64,000 nt of DNA from Acinetobacter sp. ANC 4558 (GCF_002135375.1 NZ_NEGH01000007.1:104907-168906); one strand, 5' to 3'. Counted from the first letter of the stretch, positions 1 to 9,614 are shown. Translations and numbers: made by a program. Notes: generated by a model not told the origin, from the sequence alone.

Positions 1-109
1 ACGTTAGTCAATATTGGGAATCAAGCAGATAAAGAATAAAATACCAATTTAATAAAAAACTAATTACTTTTTATTTCATATTTTAAATACCTAAAAAGAC
101 TGAAACCGT

Positions 110-715
110 ATGAATATACAAAACTGGGTTCTCTTCATTATGGAGCAATTAGGATATATTGGAATTGCTTTTTTAATGTTTCTAGACAATATATTTCCTC
201 CTATTCCCTCTGAAATTATTATGCCTTCAGCGGGTTATTCTGCATCACGAGGTCAACTTATTTTAATTGGTGTAATTATCGCGGGTAGCATAGGTTCATT
301 GGTTGCTGCTTCAGTTTTATATTGGCTTGGTTATAAGGTGAAACAAGATCGTATGTTTCGATTTATAGACAATTATGGTCAATATGTTTTTCTTAAAACT
401 GATGATGTAAAAAAATCTTTAGCTTGGTTTGAACAATATGGTTATAGAATCGTCTTCTTTGGACGAATGATTCCCGCAATGCGTTCTATTATTAGCATAC
501 CTGCGGGTATGAACCGAATGCCATACGGAAAATTTATGTTTTTTAGTAGCATTGGCACTATAATTTGGACCACTTTTTTAGCCTGTATTGGTTATTATTT
601 TGGTGAAAATCAAATATTCATGCAACATATTTTCAGACAAGCCAGTAATATCATTATTGCAATTTTACTTGTAGTTTTATTATTTATTCTATACCGTAAA
701 TATCAACAAAAATGA
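110..715 (+). CDS. DedA/VTT-family integral membrane protein
   Basis: This 201-residue protein belongs to the DedA (SNARE-associated/VTT) family of inner-membrane proteins, which are implicated in lipid carrier transport and membrane homeostasis. What shows it: an early re-entrant-like segment ending in PPIPSE (acidic residue near position 35), the family signature FGRMIPAMRS with arginines at about 119 and 125, a following IPAGMNRMPYGKF segment, and several hydrophobic spans with a C-terminal transmembrane helix and basic tail. Length is normal for the family. The ribosome binding site is weak, but no other in-frame ATG precedes the conserved region. It is followed 29 bases later by a second membrane-protein gene on the same strand, so the two are probably co-transcribed. 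The exact substrate cannot be inferred. Confidence 0.88.
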   Translation: MNIQNWVLFIMEQLGYIGIAFLMFLDNIFPPIPSEIIMPSAGYSASRGQLILIGVIIAGSIGSLVAASVLYWLGYKVKQDRMFRFIDNYGQYVFLKTDDVKKSLAWFEQYGYRIVFFGRMIPAMRSIISIPAGMNRMPYGKFMFFSSIGTIIWTTFLACIGYYFGENQIFMQHIFRQASNIIIAILLVVLLFILYRKYQQK

Positions 716-744
716 GTAATTAAGTCGTTTACTGGAATATATTT

Positions 745-1164
745 ATGCAAAAATATCTTAAAAAATTTGCACTATTTTATAGCATATCATTGATTATTAT
801 TTGCTTAATTCTTATCTTCATGATTCCCCTAACATCGCTTACCTTCATCGCTATTCTGATTTTTTCAGCTTTTTTTTCAGCATCTCAATTTGTTAAAGCT
901 GAGCATCGCCTACCAACAAAAGAAGAAAAACATCTATTGGTCTGGGGAAATAGCGCAATCGCAATTATCATCGAATGTTTTCTTGCATTTTTTCTTGTTA
1001 TTATTAACCCAAATGCCGAGCAAATACTCCAAGCTGCTGAAAAAATAGGAATCTTTGGTTATGCTGCAATTATGTTATTTTTAGTTGCAGTACATGCTGC
1101 TATATTTTTTATTGCTTATGGCTGGATTGCAACATTTTCTTTAAAGCGTATTAATAAAGCTTAA
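745..1164 (+). CDS. Small membrane protein of unknown function (ABZJ_00895-like)
   Basis: A 139-residue protein with about four hydrophobic spans (roughly residues 8-28, 29-50, 68-90 and 103-128), separated by a short charged stretch, KAEHRLPTKEEKH, that probably lies on one side of the membrane. It resembles the small four-helix proteins annotated in Acinetobacter as 'ABZJ_00895 family', but this is from memory and the family has no assigned function. The gene lies 29 bases after the DedA gene and ends in a strong hairpin terminator, so the two likely form a short operon. Confidence 0.75.
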   Translation: MQKYLKKFALFYSISLIIICLILIFMIPLTSLTFIAILIFSAFFSASQFVKAEHRLPTKEEKHLLVWGNSAIAIIIECFLAFFLVIINPNAEQILQAAEKIGIFGYAAIMLFLVAVHAAIFFIAYGWIATFSLKRINKA

Positions 1165-1170
1165 GATGAA

Positions 1171-1195
1171 AAAAGCACCGATTACGGTGCTTTTT
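1171..1195. terminator. Bidirectional hairpin terminator
   Basis: Stem GCACCG (1175-1180), loop ATTA, stem CGGTGC (1185-1190), flanked by A-runs on the left and T-runs on the right. It lies between the converging membrane-protein gene and the UPF0149 gene, so it can serve both strands. Confidence 0.85.
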
Positions 1196-1197
1196 AT

Positions 1198-1722
1198 TTA
1201 ATTTGGTGTGTGATACATCAAATAAAGTTCATTCAAATTATCTGGTATTTCTTCAGCGAGCTCATCCATCAATTGACCATTACGACGGAACGTTTCCATC
1301 TGAGAATCTTCTTCATCTACACCACTAAATACCATGATTGGTAGTGTTAAATCTACAAGCTGTTCTTCAAACTCTGGTGTAAACCAAGCATCTTCATTGA
1401 GGAACATTGCATCAACAAAACCAACACTCCAATCACCTAAGCTAGACTCAACATCTGCTTCTTCAATTTCAAAAGGAAACTCAATTCCTTCTTCATTGGC
1501 TAAATTTTGACGAATTGCATCTAACCAAGTATTAATTTGGGCAATTATTTCTGTTGGTATTTTTTTCTGATTTCCATCAAACAGTTCACTTAACCATTTA
1601 TCGAATTTCGGCCCAACCGCAATTGCACATAAAAAACCATGAGTCGCTGCAAAATCTAGACCGAACTCGTTTTGGTCACCATCTAGATATTCACTTAACT
1701 GGTCTAAATCTAAAGCACTCAT
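1198..1722 (-). CDS. UPF0149 (YecA/YgfB) family protein
   Basis: A 174-residue acidic cytoplasmic protein of the UPF0149 family. The N-terminal half carries the family hallmark THGFLCAIAVGP, followed by the conserved GDWSVGFVDAMFL block near residue 97 and a PEFEEQLVDLTLPIMVF block. It lacks the C-terminal zinc-binding SEC-C motif found on longer YecA proteins. The biochemical role of the family is unclear. It lies downstream of, and on the same strand as, the small acidic protein gene at 1789-1992, 66 bases away, and the pair may be co-transcribed. Confidence 0.88.
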   Translation of the reverse strand: MSALDLDQLSEYLDGDQNEFGLDFAATHGFLCAIAVGPKFDKWLSELFDGNQKKIPTEIIAQINTWLDAIRQNLANEEGIEFPFEIEEADVESSLGDWSVGFVDAMFLNEDAWFTPEFEEQLVDLTLPIMVFSGVDEEDSQMETFRRNGQLMDELAEEIPDNLNELYLMYHTPN

Positions 1723-1788
1723 TTAAAATCCAAATTCAGATACTAAAATACAAGCTTAACATTATGCCATGTTTTATGAACTTTTTAG

Positions 1789-1992
1789 TTAATCTTCGTC
1801 ATCAAAGTCATCATCATCGAAATCATAATCAAAATCTTTGAGTTCACGCTCCAAACGACGTTGTGCTAATAAATCATCAATTAGGCGACGTTTTTCTAAT
1901 GATTCTTTCGCACTAATTTTACTTGATGCTTCATCAAAACTTGCATCATCATCACCGTAGTTATCATCTAGTTCAAAATCTGTCGAAGACAC
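1789..1992 (-). CDS. Small acidic PA3496-like protein
   Basis: A 67-residue, highly acidic protein with a central basic/leucine-rich segment (EKRRLIDDLLAQRRLEREL) and an Asp/Phe-rich C-terminus. This layout matches the small proteins annotated as 'PA3496 family putative envelope integrity protein' in gammaproteobacteria; that name is remembered, not searched. It has no signal peptide or membrane span, so it is probably cytoplasmic. It is transcribed divergently from rpoD. Confidence 0.72.
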   Translation of the reverse strand: MSSTDFELDDNYGDDDASFDEASSKISAKESLEKRRLIDDLLAQRRLERELKDFDYDFDDDDFDDED

Positions 1993-2386
1993 TAAAACTA
2001 CCTCAGAGTGAAAAAATTATATGGTCTACGGCGTATTTATATAGGATTTAAAAGAATGTCAAGTTTTTTTCCTAAAATTCCATGTTATTTTCATTTTTTC
2101 ACAATTCTCACTAACTTTTTATGAAATAAATACACATAAAAGATAGATTTAATTTATGATAAAATATTAAAATAATGATGTGATGAAAGCGACCATTTTT
2201 ACAAGAGTAATTATTCATCAACTTGAATTTATCAACTTCAACCCCATATCCAATTTTAGTTGCAGATTCAGATCATTTTATTATTTTCAGGTTTGACCGA
2301 TCAATTTAGAAGCTATTTTATTATCATAAATTGTGCTATCATGCACGGTTTTTCACTGCCACAGATTCAACGAAGAGTAAGCAAAG
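1993..2386. other. Intergenic region between PA3496-like gene and rpoD
   Basis: 394 AT-rich bases separating divergent genes, expected to hold both promoters. A TTGACC (2293-2298) followed by AT-rich hexamers could be an rpoD promoter, but the spacing to any one -10 candidate is not convincing. No RNA gene or repeat was seen. Confidence 0.6.
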
Positions 2387-4273
2387 ATGAGCGATATGAC
2401 TTCCCCTACTTCTCAAGTAGCGGCTCTGATTAGCCGAGGCAAAGAGCAAGGTTACTTAACTTACGCTGAGGTTAACGATCATCTCCCAGACTCGATCACA
2501 GAAAGCGAACAAATTGAAGATATTATTCAAATGCTTCAAGACGTTGGTATTCCTGTGCACGAACGTGCGCCTGAATCTGATGATACAATGTTCGAAGATA
2601 CAGCAGAAGCTGCTGATGAAGTTGCAGAAGAAGAAGCAGCAGCAGTACTTGCATCTGTAGAAAATGAACCAGGTCGTACAACCGACCCAGTCCGTATGTA
2701 TATGCGTGAAATGGGAACAGTTGAATTGTTAACTCGCGAAGGCGAAATTAGTATAGCAAAACGTATTGAAGAAGGTATCCGTGATGTTCTTCATTCTATT
2801 GCATACTGGCCGAATGCAGTTGAAGTTGTATTAGCAGAATATAATGATTATGAAACAGGTGAGCGTCGCCTCGCCGATATCCTTTCAGGTTATCTCGATC
2901 CTGAAAGTGATGAAGAAATTCCAGAAGTTCTAGAAGATGAAGCTGAACTTGAGACAGAAGAGACTTCTTCAAATAAACCCACTAAAGACGTTAAATTAGA
3001 CGATGATGATGAGGAAGAAGAAGCTGAAAGTGATGATGATTCTGAAGGCGAATCTGGCCCAGATCCTGAAATTGCAAAAATGCGTTTTACTGAACTAGCA
3101 ACTGCATGGGAAAATACCAAAGCTGTATTAGCTAAAAATTCACGTAGCAGCAAAGAAGCTGAAGAAGCACTTGAGAGCTTAGCAAGTGTATTTATGATGT
3201 TTAAATTTACACCGCGTTTATTTGACATTATTTCAGAAATGATTCGCGGTACACACGAACAAATTCGCCTCTCTGAACGCGAAGTTATGCGTTACGCTGT
3301 TCGTCGTGGTCGTATGGATCGTACTCAATTCCGTACCTCTTTCCCAGGACAAGAATCTAACCCTGCATGGTTAGAAGAACAAATTTCAAAAACACCTGCA
3401 GATATGCGCGGGTATTTAGAAAAAGTACGTCCAGATGTGCTTGCTTTCCAACAAAAAATTGCTGATATTGAAAATGACTTGAGCCTGAGCGTTAAAGAAA
3501 TTAAAGAAATTTCTAAACGCATGGCAGTTGGTGAAGCGAAAGCTCGTCGCGCTAAAAAAGAAATGGTTGAAGCTAACTTACGTTTAGTGATTTCAATTGC
3601 GAAAAAATACACCAATCGTGGTTTACAGTTCCTTGATTTAATTCAAGAAGGTAATATTGGCTTAATGAAAGCCGTAGATAAGTTTGAGTATCGTCGTGGA
3701 TACAAGTTCTCAACTTATGCAACATGGTGGATTCGTCAGGCTATTACACGTTCAATTGCAGACCAAGCACGTACGATTCGTATTCCAGTCCATATGATCG
3801 AAACCATTAACAAAATCAACCGTGTATCTCGTCAACTTCTGCAAGAAATGGGACGTGAGCCAACACCTGAAGAATTAGGTGAACGCTTAGAGATGGATGA
3901 AGTTAAAGTTCGTAAAGTATTAAAAATTGCCAAAGAACCAATTTCTATGGAAACACCTATTGGTGATGATGAAGATTCACATCTTGGTGATTTCATTGAA
4001 GATGGCAATATCACCTCGCCAATTGATGCTGCAACCTCTGAAGGCTTAAAAGAAGCGACACGCGAAGTTCTTGAGAACTTAACAGAACGTGAAGCAAAAG
4101 TTCTAAAAATGCGCTTTGGTATTGATATGCCAACAGACCATACATTAGAAGAAGTTGGTAAGCAATTTGATGTAACACGTGAACGTATTCGTCAAATTGA
4201 AGCGAAAGCTTTACGCAAGCTTCGTCACCCTTCACGCTCTGAACATTTACGTTCATTCTTAGAAAATGACTAA
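2387..4273 (+). CDS. rpoD: RNA polymerase primary sigma factor RpoD (sigma-70)
   Basis: The 628-residue housekeeping sigma factor, which directs RNA polymerase to most vegetative promoters. Domains in order: region 1.1 (about residues 1-80), region 1.2 ([12 protein letters not shown], near 98), the non-conserved region with an Asp/Glu-rich stretch near 200-225, regions 2.1-2.4 (about 395-470, with [24 protein letters not shown] and [10 protein letters not shown]), region 3 ([14 protein letters not shown]), and region 4.2 with its helix-turn-helix ([20 protein letters not shown], about 584-605). The start ATG is the first in frame and is preceded by GAAGAG. Length and organisation are normal. 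It stands alone and ends in a strong hairpin. Confidence 0.98.
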   Translation: MSDMTSPTSQVAALISRGKEQGYLTYAEVNDHLPDSITESEQIEDIIQMLQDVGIPVHERAPESDDTMFEDTAEAADEVAEEEAAAVLASVENEPGRTTDPVRMYMREMGTVELLTREGEISIAKRIEEGIRDVLHSIAYWPNAVEVVLAEYNDYETGERRLADILSGYLDPESDEEIPEVLEDEAELETEETSSNKPTKDVKLDDDDEEEEAESDDDSEGESGPDPEIAKMRFTELATAWENTKAVLAKNSRSSKEAEEALESLASVFMMFKFTPRLFDIISEMIRGTHEQIRLSEREVMRYAVRRGRMDRTQFRTSFPGQESNPAWLEEQISKTPADMRGYLEKVRPDVLAFQQKIADIENDLSLSVKEIKEISKRMAVGEAKARRAKKEMVEANLRLVISIAKKYTNRGLQFLDLIQEGNIGLMKAVDKFEYRRGYKFSTYATWWIRQAITRSIADQARTIRIPVHMIETINKINRVSRQLLQEMGREPTPEELGERLEMDEVKVRKVLKIAKEPISMETPIGDDEDSHLGDFIEDGNITSPIDAATSEGLKEATREVLENLTEREAKVLKMRFGIDMPTDHTLEEVGKQFDVTRERIRQIEAKALRKLRHPSRSEHLRSFLEND

Positions 4274-4343
4274 TCCAACATCATCTTCAATGGAAACTTG
4301 AATTTTTAACTAAAGTCTCCATTTAATTTCTAAGATAGACATT

Positions 4344-4369
4344 AACGCCTGCCTCTCAGCAGGCGTTTT
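4344..4369 (+). terminator. rpoD terminator
   Basis: Nine-base stem AACGCCTGC (4344-4352), loop CTCTCA, stem GCAGGCGTT (4359-4367) running into TTTT. It lies 70 bases after the rpoD stop. Confidence 0.85.
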
Positions 4370-4388
4370 GACGATATAAGGATTGCCA

Positions 4389-4676
4389 ATGACTGACCGT
4401 ACTCCATCTCGTGAATTACAAGAACATTTATGGGTATTCCCTATGGATTATCCAATCAAGTTAATTGGTCTTGCTGGTGATGATTTACATAATGCTGTAG
4501 CTAAAATTTTTATTAAACATTTCCCTGATTTTAAAGCAGACAGTATGACGATTACGCCATCAAAAACAGGAAAATATCACTCCATTACAGCTCAACTTCG
4601 ATTTGATGAACTTGAACAAGTTCATGCCGTTTATGCTGACTTAGCGGCATGCCCATTAATTAAAACTGCACTATAG
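4389..4676 (+). CDS. ybeD: DUF493 / UPF0250 protein YbeD
   Basis: A 95-residue protein of the YbeD (DUF493) family, a small ferredoxin-like alpha/beta domain of uncertain function that commonly precedes lipB in gammaproteobacteria. The sequence shows the family pattern YPIKLIG near the start, then SKTGKYHSITAQLRFD and a C-terminal HAVYADLAACPLI. The start chosen is the ATG at 4389, because AAGGA at 4378-4382 is correctly spaced for it; a TTG two codons earlier is also in frame but too close to that site. lipB follows, but a hairpin terminator and about 250 bases lie between them, so the two are probably separate units here. Confidence 0.9.
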   Translation: MTDRTPSRELQEHLWVFPMDYPIKLIGLAGDDLHNAVAKIFIKHFPDFKADSMTITPSKTGKYHSITAQLRFDELEQVHAVYADLAACPLIKTAL

Positions 4677-4699
4677 TCAGGAATGATCTGATTAAAAAA

Positions 4700-4723
4700 A
4701 CACGCATTAATGCGTGTTTTTTA
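4700..4723 (+). terminator. ybeD terminator
   Basis: Stem ACACGCA (4700-4706), loop TTAA, stem TGCGTGT (4711-4717) followed by a T-run, with an A-run before it. It closes the ybeD transcript. Confidence 0.82.
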
Positions 4724-4930
4724 TTTCATCTCTTATTTATAATTAATTTAAAACGATCAAATATATCTCAATTATTTAGATTACTGACCTATTTAGCCTA
4801 TATCATATGCTAACTCGAACTGATATCCATTTATTCGGCTCAAAAGTCAGCAAAAATTAAATTTAACCCTCCAATCAGAACAATAATTGACTATAATTAA
4901 ATGAATAGGCTTTTTTAAGGTAGATTTTCG

Positions 4931-5587
4931 TTGAGTACGGACTTAAAACCCAAATTAAATATTCGTGTTTACCAAAATCTAACTTCTTACGAAAGTCGCT
5001 TTCAAGAAATGAAACATTTGACTGCTGAACGTGATGAAACTTCAGATGATGAGCTTTGGATTTTGCAACATCATGATGTTTTGACTCAAGGACAAGCAGG
5101 AAAACCAGAACATATTTTAATTCCCTCTACCATCCCAATTGTACAAAGTGATCGTGGTGGACAAGTCACATGGCACGGCCCTGGTCAACTTGTTATCTAC
5201 TTTATGTTTGATCTCAATCGTTTAGGATGGAATGTTCGAACTTTAGTTTCTTATGCTGAAAACTTAATGATCACTTTGTTAAAACGCTATCATATTAATG
5301 CTTACGCAAAACCTGATGCACCTGGTGTTTATGTCAATGAGCAAAAAATTGGTTCGCTCGGTTTTAAAATTCGTAAAGGACGCAGCTATCATGGCTTAGC
5401 ATTAAATGTCGATTGTGACTTATCTGGTTTCCAGACGATTAATCCATGTGGTTACGCAGGCTTAGAAATGGTACGTATAATGGATTTAATCTCCGATTAT
5501 CCTAAATTTAATGATTTAAGTATTGATGTGATTGAGTCCCTAAAAGAGAGTGAGTACTTTAGTGATATTACTGTGCTTCAATATTGA
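4931..5587 (+). CDS. lipB: Octanoyltransferase LipB
   Basis: LipB transfers octanoyl groups from acyl carrier protein to the lipoyl domains of 2-oxoacid dehydrogenases and GcvH, the first step of endogenous lipoate synthesis. The 218-residue protein carries the signature [12 protein letters not shown] (residues 75-87), the catalytic lysine in QKIGSLG (Lys139) and the acyl-accepting cysteine in NPCG (Cys173). Length is normal. Translation appears to begin at a TTG (4931), with AAGG about ten bases upstream; no ATG lies before the conserved region at a useful position. The 250-base gap after the ybeD terminator presumably contains its promoter. LipA, the partner lipoate synthase, is not in this window. 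Confidence 0.94.
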   Translation: MSTDLKPKLNIRVYQNLTSYESRFQEMKHLTAERDETSDDELWILQHHDVLTQGQAGKPEHILIPSTIPIVQSDRGGQVTWHGPGQLVIYFMFDLNRLGWNVRTLVSYAENLMITLLKRYHINAYAKPDAPGVYVNEQKIGSLGFKIRKGRSYHGLALNVDCDLSGFQTINPCGYAGLEMVRIMDLISDYPKFNDLSIDVIESLKESEYFSDITVLQY

Positions 5588-5670
5588 GTAATGCCTTTAC
5601 TTCGCACACAAAAACAAATAGAGTATTTACTCTAAAAATAAGATTACTTCCCAACTAAAAGGATGGATGT

Positions 5671-6204
5671 GTGATTTCAACTAAATCCGTAAAACCTGCA
5701 TTACAACTTGCATACGTCAAACTCATGATGGATATTATTGGCCGCGGCTTAGTGATGGCAAGCCAAGTTGATGATGAAATAAAAAAAGAAATTGCAAAAT
5801 TCCCAACAAATTTCATACTTTCAATGAATGTTTTTCCTAAAGGTCCAGCCTTCATTGCTCAAGTGACTGAAAATCACCAATTAAAATTACTGTCCACAAC
5901 AGCGAAAAAACCTGATTTAACTATTACATTTAAGCATTTACACCATGCTTTTTTGGTTTTTTCTTTTCAGGAAAGTACCGCTCAAGCATTTGCAAATGAT
6001 CGTATGATTGCAGATGGAGATCTATCTTATGCAATTCGCCTCGTTCGATGTTTAAATAAAATGGAATCTCTCATTTTGCCTAAACTGGTTGCAGAACTTG
6101 CCGTAAAAGAATATCCACCACAGTTAACTTTAAAAGAAAAGCTGTTCGGTGCATCTAATATCTATTTTAAAATTGCACAATCATATTTCAAAGGGAATGT
6201 ATAA
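5671..6204 (+). CDS. SCP2 sterol-binding domain protein
   Basis: A 177-residue cytoplasmic protein with an SCP2-like lipid-binding domain: the stretch around LKLLSTTAKKPDLTITFKHL (about residues 70-90) and the following QAFANDRMIADGDLSYAIRLVRC fit the SCP2 beta-sheet/helix pattern, in which a hydrophobic pocket binds fatty acyl ligands. Translation starts at GTG (5671), with AAAGGA upstream. The stop codon lies one base before the ATG of the alcohol dehydrogenase gene, which implies an operon and translational coupling. A role in handling lipid or fatty alcohol substrates for that dehydrogenase is an inference from this coupling. Confidence 0.8.
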   Translation: MISTKSVKPALQLAYVKLMMDIIGRGLVMASQVDDEIKKEIAKFPTNFILSMNVFPKGPAFIAQVTENHQLKLLSTTAKKPDLTITFKHLHHAFLVFSFQESTAQAFANDRMIADGDLSYAIRLVRCLNKMESLILPKLVAELAVKEYPPQLTLKEKLFGASNIYFKIAQSYFKGNV

Positions 6205-6205
6205 C

Positions 6206-7390
6206 ATGTCAAAGCCATATTATGAGTTTTTTTGTCCTGTAAAAATCATTGCTGGTCACGCTGCCTTAGAACACATTCCTTTTGAACTTGCGACATTAGG
6301 CGCAAAGCGCCCTATGATTATTACCGATAAAGGTGTTCGAACCAATCACCTTTTGGCTCCGATTGAAGCTGCATTTGAATCTACAGAAACTGTGATTGGT
6401 TATATTTTTGATGACGTTCCACCAGACTCAAGCTTAGAGACAGTTCGTAAAGCTGCCCAACTTTATAAAGAAAATAATTGTGATGCAATTATTGCTGTGG
6501 GAGGTGGTTCAGTTATTGATACCTCTAAAGCAACCAATATTCTGGTCACTGAAGGTGGTGATGACTTGCTCAAATATTCAGGGGCACATAACCTCCCTCA
6601 AGCACTCCAACCATTTTTTGTTATTCCAACAACATCTGGCACAGGTTCAGAAGTAACCATGGTTGCTGTCGTTTCAGATCCAGAAAAAAACGTTAAAATG
6701 GCATTTGCTTCTTATTATCTAATGCCTCATGCTGCTATTCTTGATCCACGTATGACGCAAACACTGCCACCACACTTAACTGCTATGACTGCTATGGATG
6801 CCATGACACATGCCATTGAAGCTTATTCATGCATGGCACATAATCCCATTTCTGATGCTTATGCCACAGCAGCCATTAAAAAAATTGCCGACAACCTATT
6901 TAATGTTCTCGACACCCCAACTGATGCCCATGGTCGTTTAGAGCTTGCACAAGCTTCGACAATGGCAGGAATTGCATTTTCTAACTCAATGGTTGGATTA
7001 GTTCACTCACTCGGACATGCGCTTGGTGCGGTTGCGCATCTACCTCATGGCTTATGCATGAACTTATTCCTGCCTTATGTACTTGAATATAATAAAGAAG
7101 AAAATGGCGATAAAATTGCTGAGTTATTACTGCCCTTAGCCGGTGCAGACATTTATGCGCAAACCCCAGCACATTTGCGCGCAGATAAAGCCATTTCAAT
7201 GCTTTTAGCAATTCGCGATCGCCTGTTCGTACTTGCAAAATTACCGCGCACCTTACAGGAAACAGGAAAGGTTACAGAAGATCAGTTAGATGAAGTTGCC
7301 GAAAAAGCGCTAAATGATGGTTCTATTATATATAACCCAAAAGAAGCGACTTTGGATGATTTAAAAACTATCTTAAAAAAAGCTTGGTAA
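6206..7390 (+). CDS. Iron-containing alcohol dehydrogenase
   Basis: A 394-residue group III (iron-activated) NAD(P)-dependent alcohol dehydrogenase. It shows the nucleotide-binding GGGSVIDTSKA (about 99-109), PTTSGTGSEVT (141-151), and all four expected metal ligands: Asp198 and His202 in MDAMTHAIEAY, His267 in VHSLGH, and His281 in HLPHG. The start at 6206 is preferred: AAGGG lies ten bases upstream and the protein then begins MSKPYYEFF, as in homologues. An in-frame ATG at 6149 would only add residues overlapping the previous gene. Coupled to the SCP2 gene by a one-base gap. The substrate alcohol cannot be determined from sequence. Confidence 0.93.
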   Translation: MSKPYYEFFCPVKIIAGHAALEHIPFELATLGAKRPMIITDKGVRTNHLLAPIEAAFESTETVIGYIFDDVPPDSSLETVRKAAQLYKENNCDAIIAVGGGSVIDTSKATNILVTEGGDDLLKYSGAHNLPQALQPFFVIPTTSGTGSEVTMVAVVSDPEKNVKMAFASYYLMPHAAILDPRMTQTLPPHLTAMTAMDAMTHAIEAYSCMAHNPISDAYATAAIKKIADNLFNVLDTPTDAHGRLELAQASTMAGIAFSNSMVGLVHSLGHALGAVAHLPHGLCMNLFLPYVLEYNKEENGDKIAELLLPLAGADIYAQTPAHLRADKAISMLLAIRDRLFVLAKLPRTLQETGKVTEDQLDEVAEKALNDGSIIYNPKEATLDDLKTILKKAW

Positions 7391-7586
7391 TTTAAAAAAA
7401 ATAAGCGAATATAGCCAAAATTCAAGCCTGATGTTTTTTTAAACATTGGGCTTTTATATTGTAGATGATGATGCGACTTCTCTTTCGATATGAGTGGCAT
7501 AATTTCTGCTAAAAAATCTTGGAAGACTACTGACAAAAGTGTGCATTTAAGATAGATTGGCGCTCTTTTGTTTGAAAGCACAGGGG

Positions 7587-7609
7587 GGATCGTTCGTCTC
7601 AAACGATCC
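7587..7609. repeat. Perfect 8-bp inverted repeat in permease leader
   Basis: GGATCGTT (7587-7594), seven-base spacer, AACGATCC (7602-7609). It lies about 50 bases before the permease start and has no T-tract, so it looks more like an operator or mRNA leader hairpin than a terminator. Confidence 0.55.
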
Positions 7610-7657
7610 TATAGAAACATGACTGATCCTTGATCAACGATTAAGAGGATACCGCCG

Positions 7658-9100
7658 TTGACTAATATTTCTGGGACTCAATCGGCAGCTAAACTGCAAA
7701 AAACGCTAGGTCTCTGGCATATCATTATTATTGGTTTAGCTTATATTCAGCCTATGACACTGTTCGATACTTTCGGACTGGTTGCTGAAGAGAGTAATTC
7801 ACATGTACCAACCTCTTATATTATTGCCTTAGTTGCAATATTATTTACCTCTATTAGCTATGGTCATATGATCCGTCGTTATCCATCGTCGGGTTCAGCA
7901 TATACCTATGCTCAAAAATCTATTCACCCGAATGTTGGCTTTATGGTGGGGTGGTCATCACTGCTTGACTATCTGCTCTCTCCAATGGTGAATATTATTC
8001 TGGCTATTATTTACTTAGAAGCACTTTTTCCTTCTGTAAACCATTGGGTTTGGGTCATTGTTTTAACTGCCTTTATGACTGGGGTTAATTTACGAGGTGC
8101 TCGCTTCGTCGCAAACTTCAACAGTTGGATTGTATTTGTACAGCTTATTGTAATCTCAATATTTACAGGATTACTCTTCTACAAATTAAATGCAGGCTTT
8201 AATGCTGATGGTACATTAACTGCTGAAGCACCTCAATTATGGAGCTTAGAACCTTTTTGGAATTCTCTAACATCCGTAGGTGCTTTAATTACGGGTGCAA
8301 CATTACTGTGCTTCTCGTTTACCGGTTTTGATTCACTGAGTTCGCTTGCAGAAGAAACAAAAGATACTGAAAAGACTTTACCACGTGCAATCTTTTTAAC
8401 CGCCTTAATTGCAGGTGTTATCTTTATTATCAGCTCTTACTTTATGCAATTATATTTTCCAAATAATCCAGCCACATACTTTAAGGATATTGCAGCGACT
8501 CAGCCAGAAATACTTTTGGTTGGAAATGGATTATTTTCTCCATTTACGCTCCACATGTTCCAGTTATTTATTACCGTAACATTCCAATCACTTGTGCTTT
8601 CTTTTGCAATTGTGACCGTGATGGCTTCTGGTATTTCAGCACATGCTGGTGTCTCTCGCCTCATGTATGTAATGGGTCGCGATGGTGTAATTAATAAGAA
8701 AATTTTCGGACATATTAGCCCTAAAAGTTTCACACCATCATACAACATCATGATTGTTGGAGCAGTTGCTTTGACAGCTGGATTCATGGATTTAGATATT
8801 GTAATTTCCATGATTAGCTTCGGTGCTTTAACTGCATTTACATTTGTTAACTTATCGGTAATTTCACGATATGCCTTAAGAGATGGACGCACCAAAAGCT
8901 TTAAAGAAATCTTTAGTTTTGTGATTATTCCACTTTTAGGCTTCATTAGTATTTTTGCAATGTGGCTTGAAATTGAAGAGACCGCTTTAAAATATGGCTT
9001 ATGGTGGGCAATGTTTGGAATCATGTACTTAGGTTATAAAACCAAAGGATTCAAACAACCTGCACCACAACACAATGAATTTGATGATACTCACCACTAA
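7658..9100 (+). CDS. APC-superfamily permease, PuuP-like (putrescine/amino acid uptake)
   Basis: A 480-residue inner-membrane transporter of the amino acid-polyamine-organocation superfamily with about twelve hydrophobic spans. Its N-terminal third closely follows the remembered E. coli putrescine importer PuuP: GLAYIQPMTLFDTFG, SGSAYTYAQKSIHPNVGFM, and VGWSSLLDYLLSPM. That makes putrescine or a related amine the likeliest substrate, though APC specificities drift easily. Translation begins at TTG (7658), with AGAGGAT upstream. The gene stands alone between the dehydrogenase and a strong terminator; the inverted repeat in its leader may be regulatory. Confidence 0.85.
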   Translation: MTNISGTQSAAKLQKTLGLWHIIIIGLAYIQPMTLFDTFGLVAEESNSHVPTSYIIALVAILFTSISYGHMIRRYPSSGSAYTYAQKSIHPNVGFMVGWSSLLDYLLSPMVNIILAIIYLEALFPSVNHWVWVIVLTAFMTGVNLRGARFVANFNSWIVFVQLIVISIFTGLLFYKLNAGFNADGTLTAEAPQLWSLEPFWNSLTSVGALITGATLLCFSFTGFDSLSSLAEETKDTEKTLPRAIFLTALIAGVIFIISSYFMQLYFPNNPATYFKDIAATQPEILLVGNGLFSPFTLHMFQLFITVTFQSLVLSFAIVTVMASGISAHAGVSRLMYVMGRDGVINKKIFGHISPKSFTPSYNIMIVGAVALTAGFMDLDIVISMISFGALTAFTFVNLSVISRYALRDGRTKSFKEIFSFVIIPLLGFISIFAMWLEIEETALKYGLWWAMFGIMYLGYKTKGFKQPAPQHNEFDDTHH

Positions 9101-9113
9101 TCATCAAGCATTT

Positions 9114-9138
9114 AAAAAGGCGCTTTATGCGCCTTTTT
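9114..9138. terminator. Bidirectional hairpin terminator
   Basis: Stem AAAAAGGCGC (9114-9123), loop TTTAT, stem GCGCCTTTTT (9129-9138). Shared by the converging permease and secreted-protein genes. Confidence 0.85.
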
Positions 9139-9152
9139 AATATTTTATCCAT

Positions 9153-9614
9153 TTATTTAACAATGCAGTTAAAGCCCATTTTTGTTGGAATCGTATTATT
9201 TTTTATTCCTAGTTGTTGAATAAATACTTGACGATTTTCAATATTTTTCTGATCAGTATCACTAAGTGACTCTTGGTTTTGACGCAAGAGTAAATAGGTA
9301 TCATTAATCACACTTTGGAAAATATTACATATTTGCACTCTTTTAGATTGTTTCAGCATTTTACCTTGCCAAGTCCATTCAAAATCATCACGTGTGAGAC
9401 GGCTCCCCCATTCTTCAATACTGGCATTTAAGCGTAATTTCATTACTTCTAATTTTTGTTTCGTATCTTCTTGTGTTAAAGATGGAAATGCTTGCTCTAC
9501 GCTAGATATCTCAGATTCAGTAGGTGCTGCATGAACCATACAAAAGCTAGATATTGAAAATAAAATAACAGCGAGACTACCTTCAATAGGCTTTAAAAGG
9601 TATTGTTTGACCAT
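9153..9614 (-). CDS. Secreted protein of unknown function
   Basis: Not recognised. Read from the ATG at 9614 the product has 153 residues, with a hydrophobic signal-like segment (EGSLAVILFSISSFCMVHAA, followed by a plausible cleavage site after the AA) and a mature helical region containing two cysteines (in QICNIF and GFNCIV) that could form a disulphide in the periplasm. A longer reading from 9653 adds 13 residues in front of the signal; the downstream start is favoured because it puts the signal peptide at the N-terminus, with GAGAG upstream. Probably restricted to Acinetobacter and relatives. Confidence 0.7.
   Translation of the reverse strand: MVKQYLLKPIEGSLAVILFSISSFCMVHAAPTESEISSVEQAFPSLTQEDTKQKLEVMKLRLNASIEEWGSRLTRDDFEWTWQGKMLKQSKRVQICNIFQSVINDTYLLLRQNQESLSDTDQKNIENRQVFIQQLGIKNNTIPTKMGFNCIVK

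Noticed and set aside
1..39. An open frame at the left edge reading TLVNIGNQADKE and ending in TAA, possibly the tail of an upstream gene
   Set aside because: Only twelve codons are visible and other frames also run short distances; there is too little to support a gene.
2293..2324. TTGACC with nearby AT-rich hexamers as the rpoD promoter
   Set aside because: No single -10 candidate has both good sequence and correct spacing.
2890..3228. Open frame on the minus strand inside rpoD, rich in Ser
   Set aside because: It is a mirror of the Asp/Glu-rich coding sequence of rpoD with no ribosome binding site.
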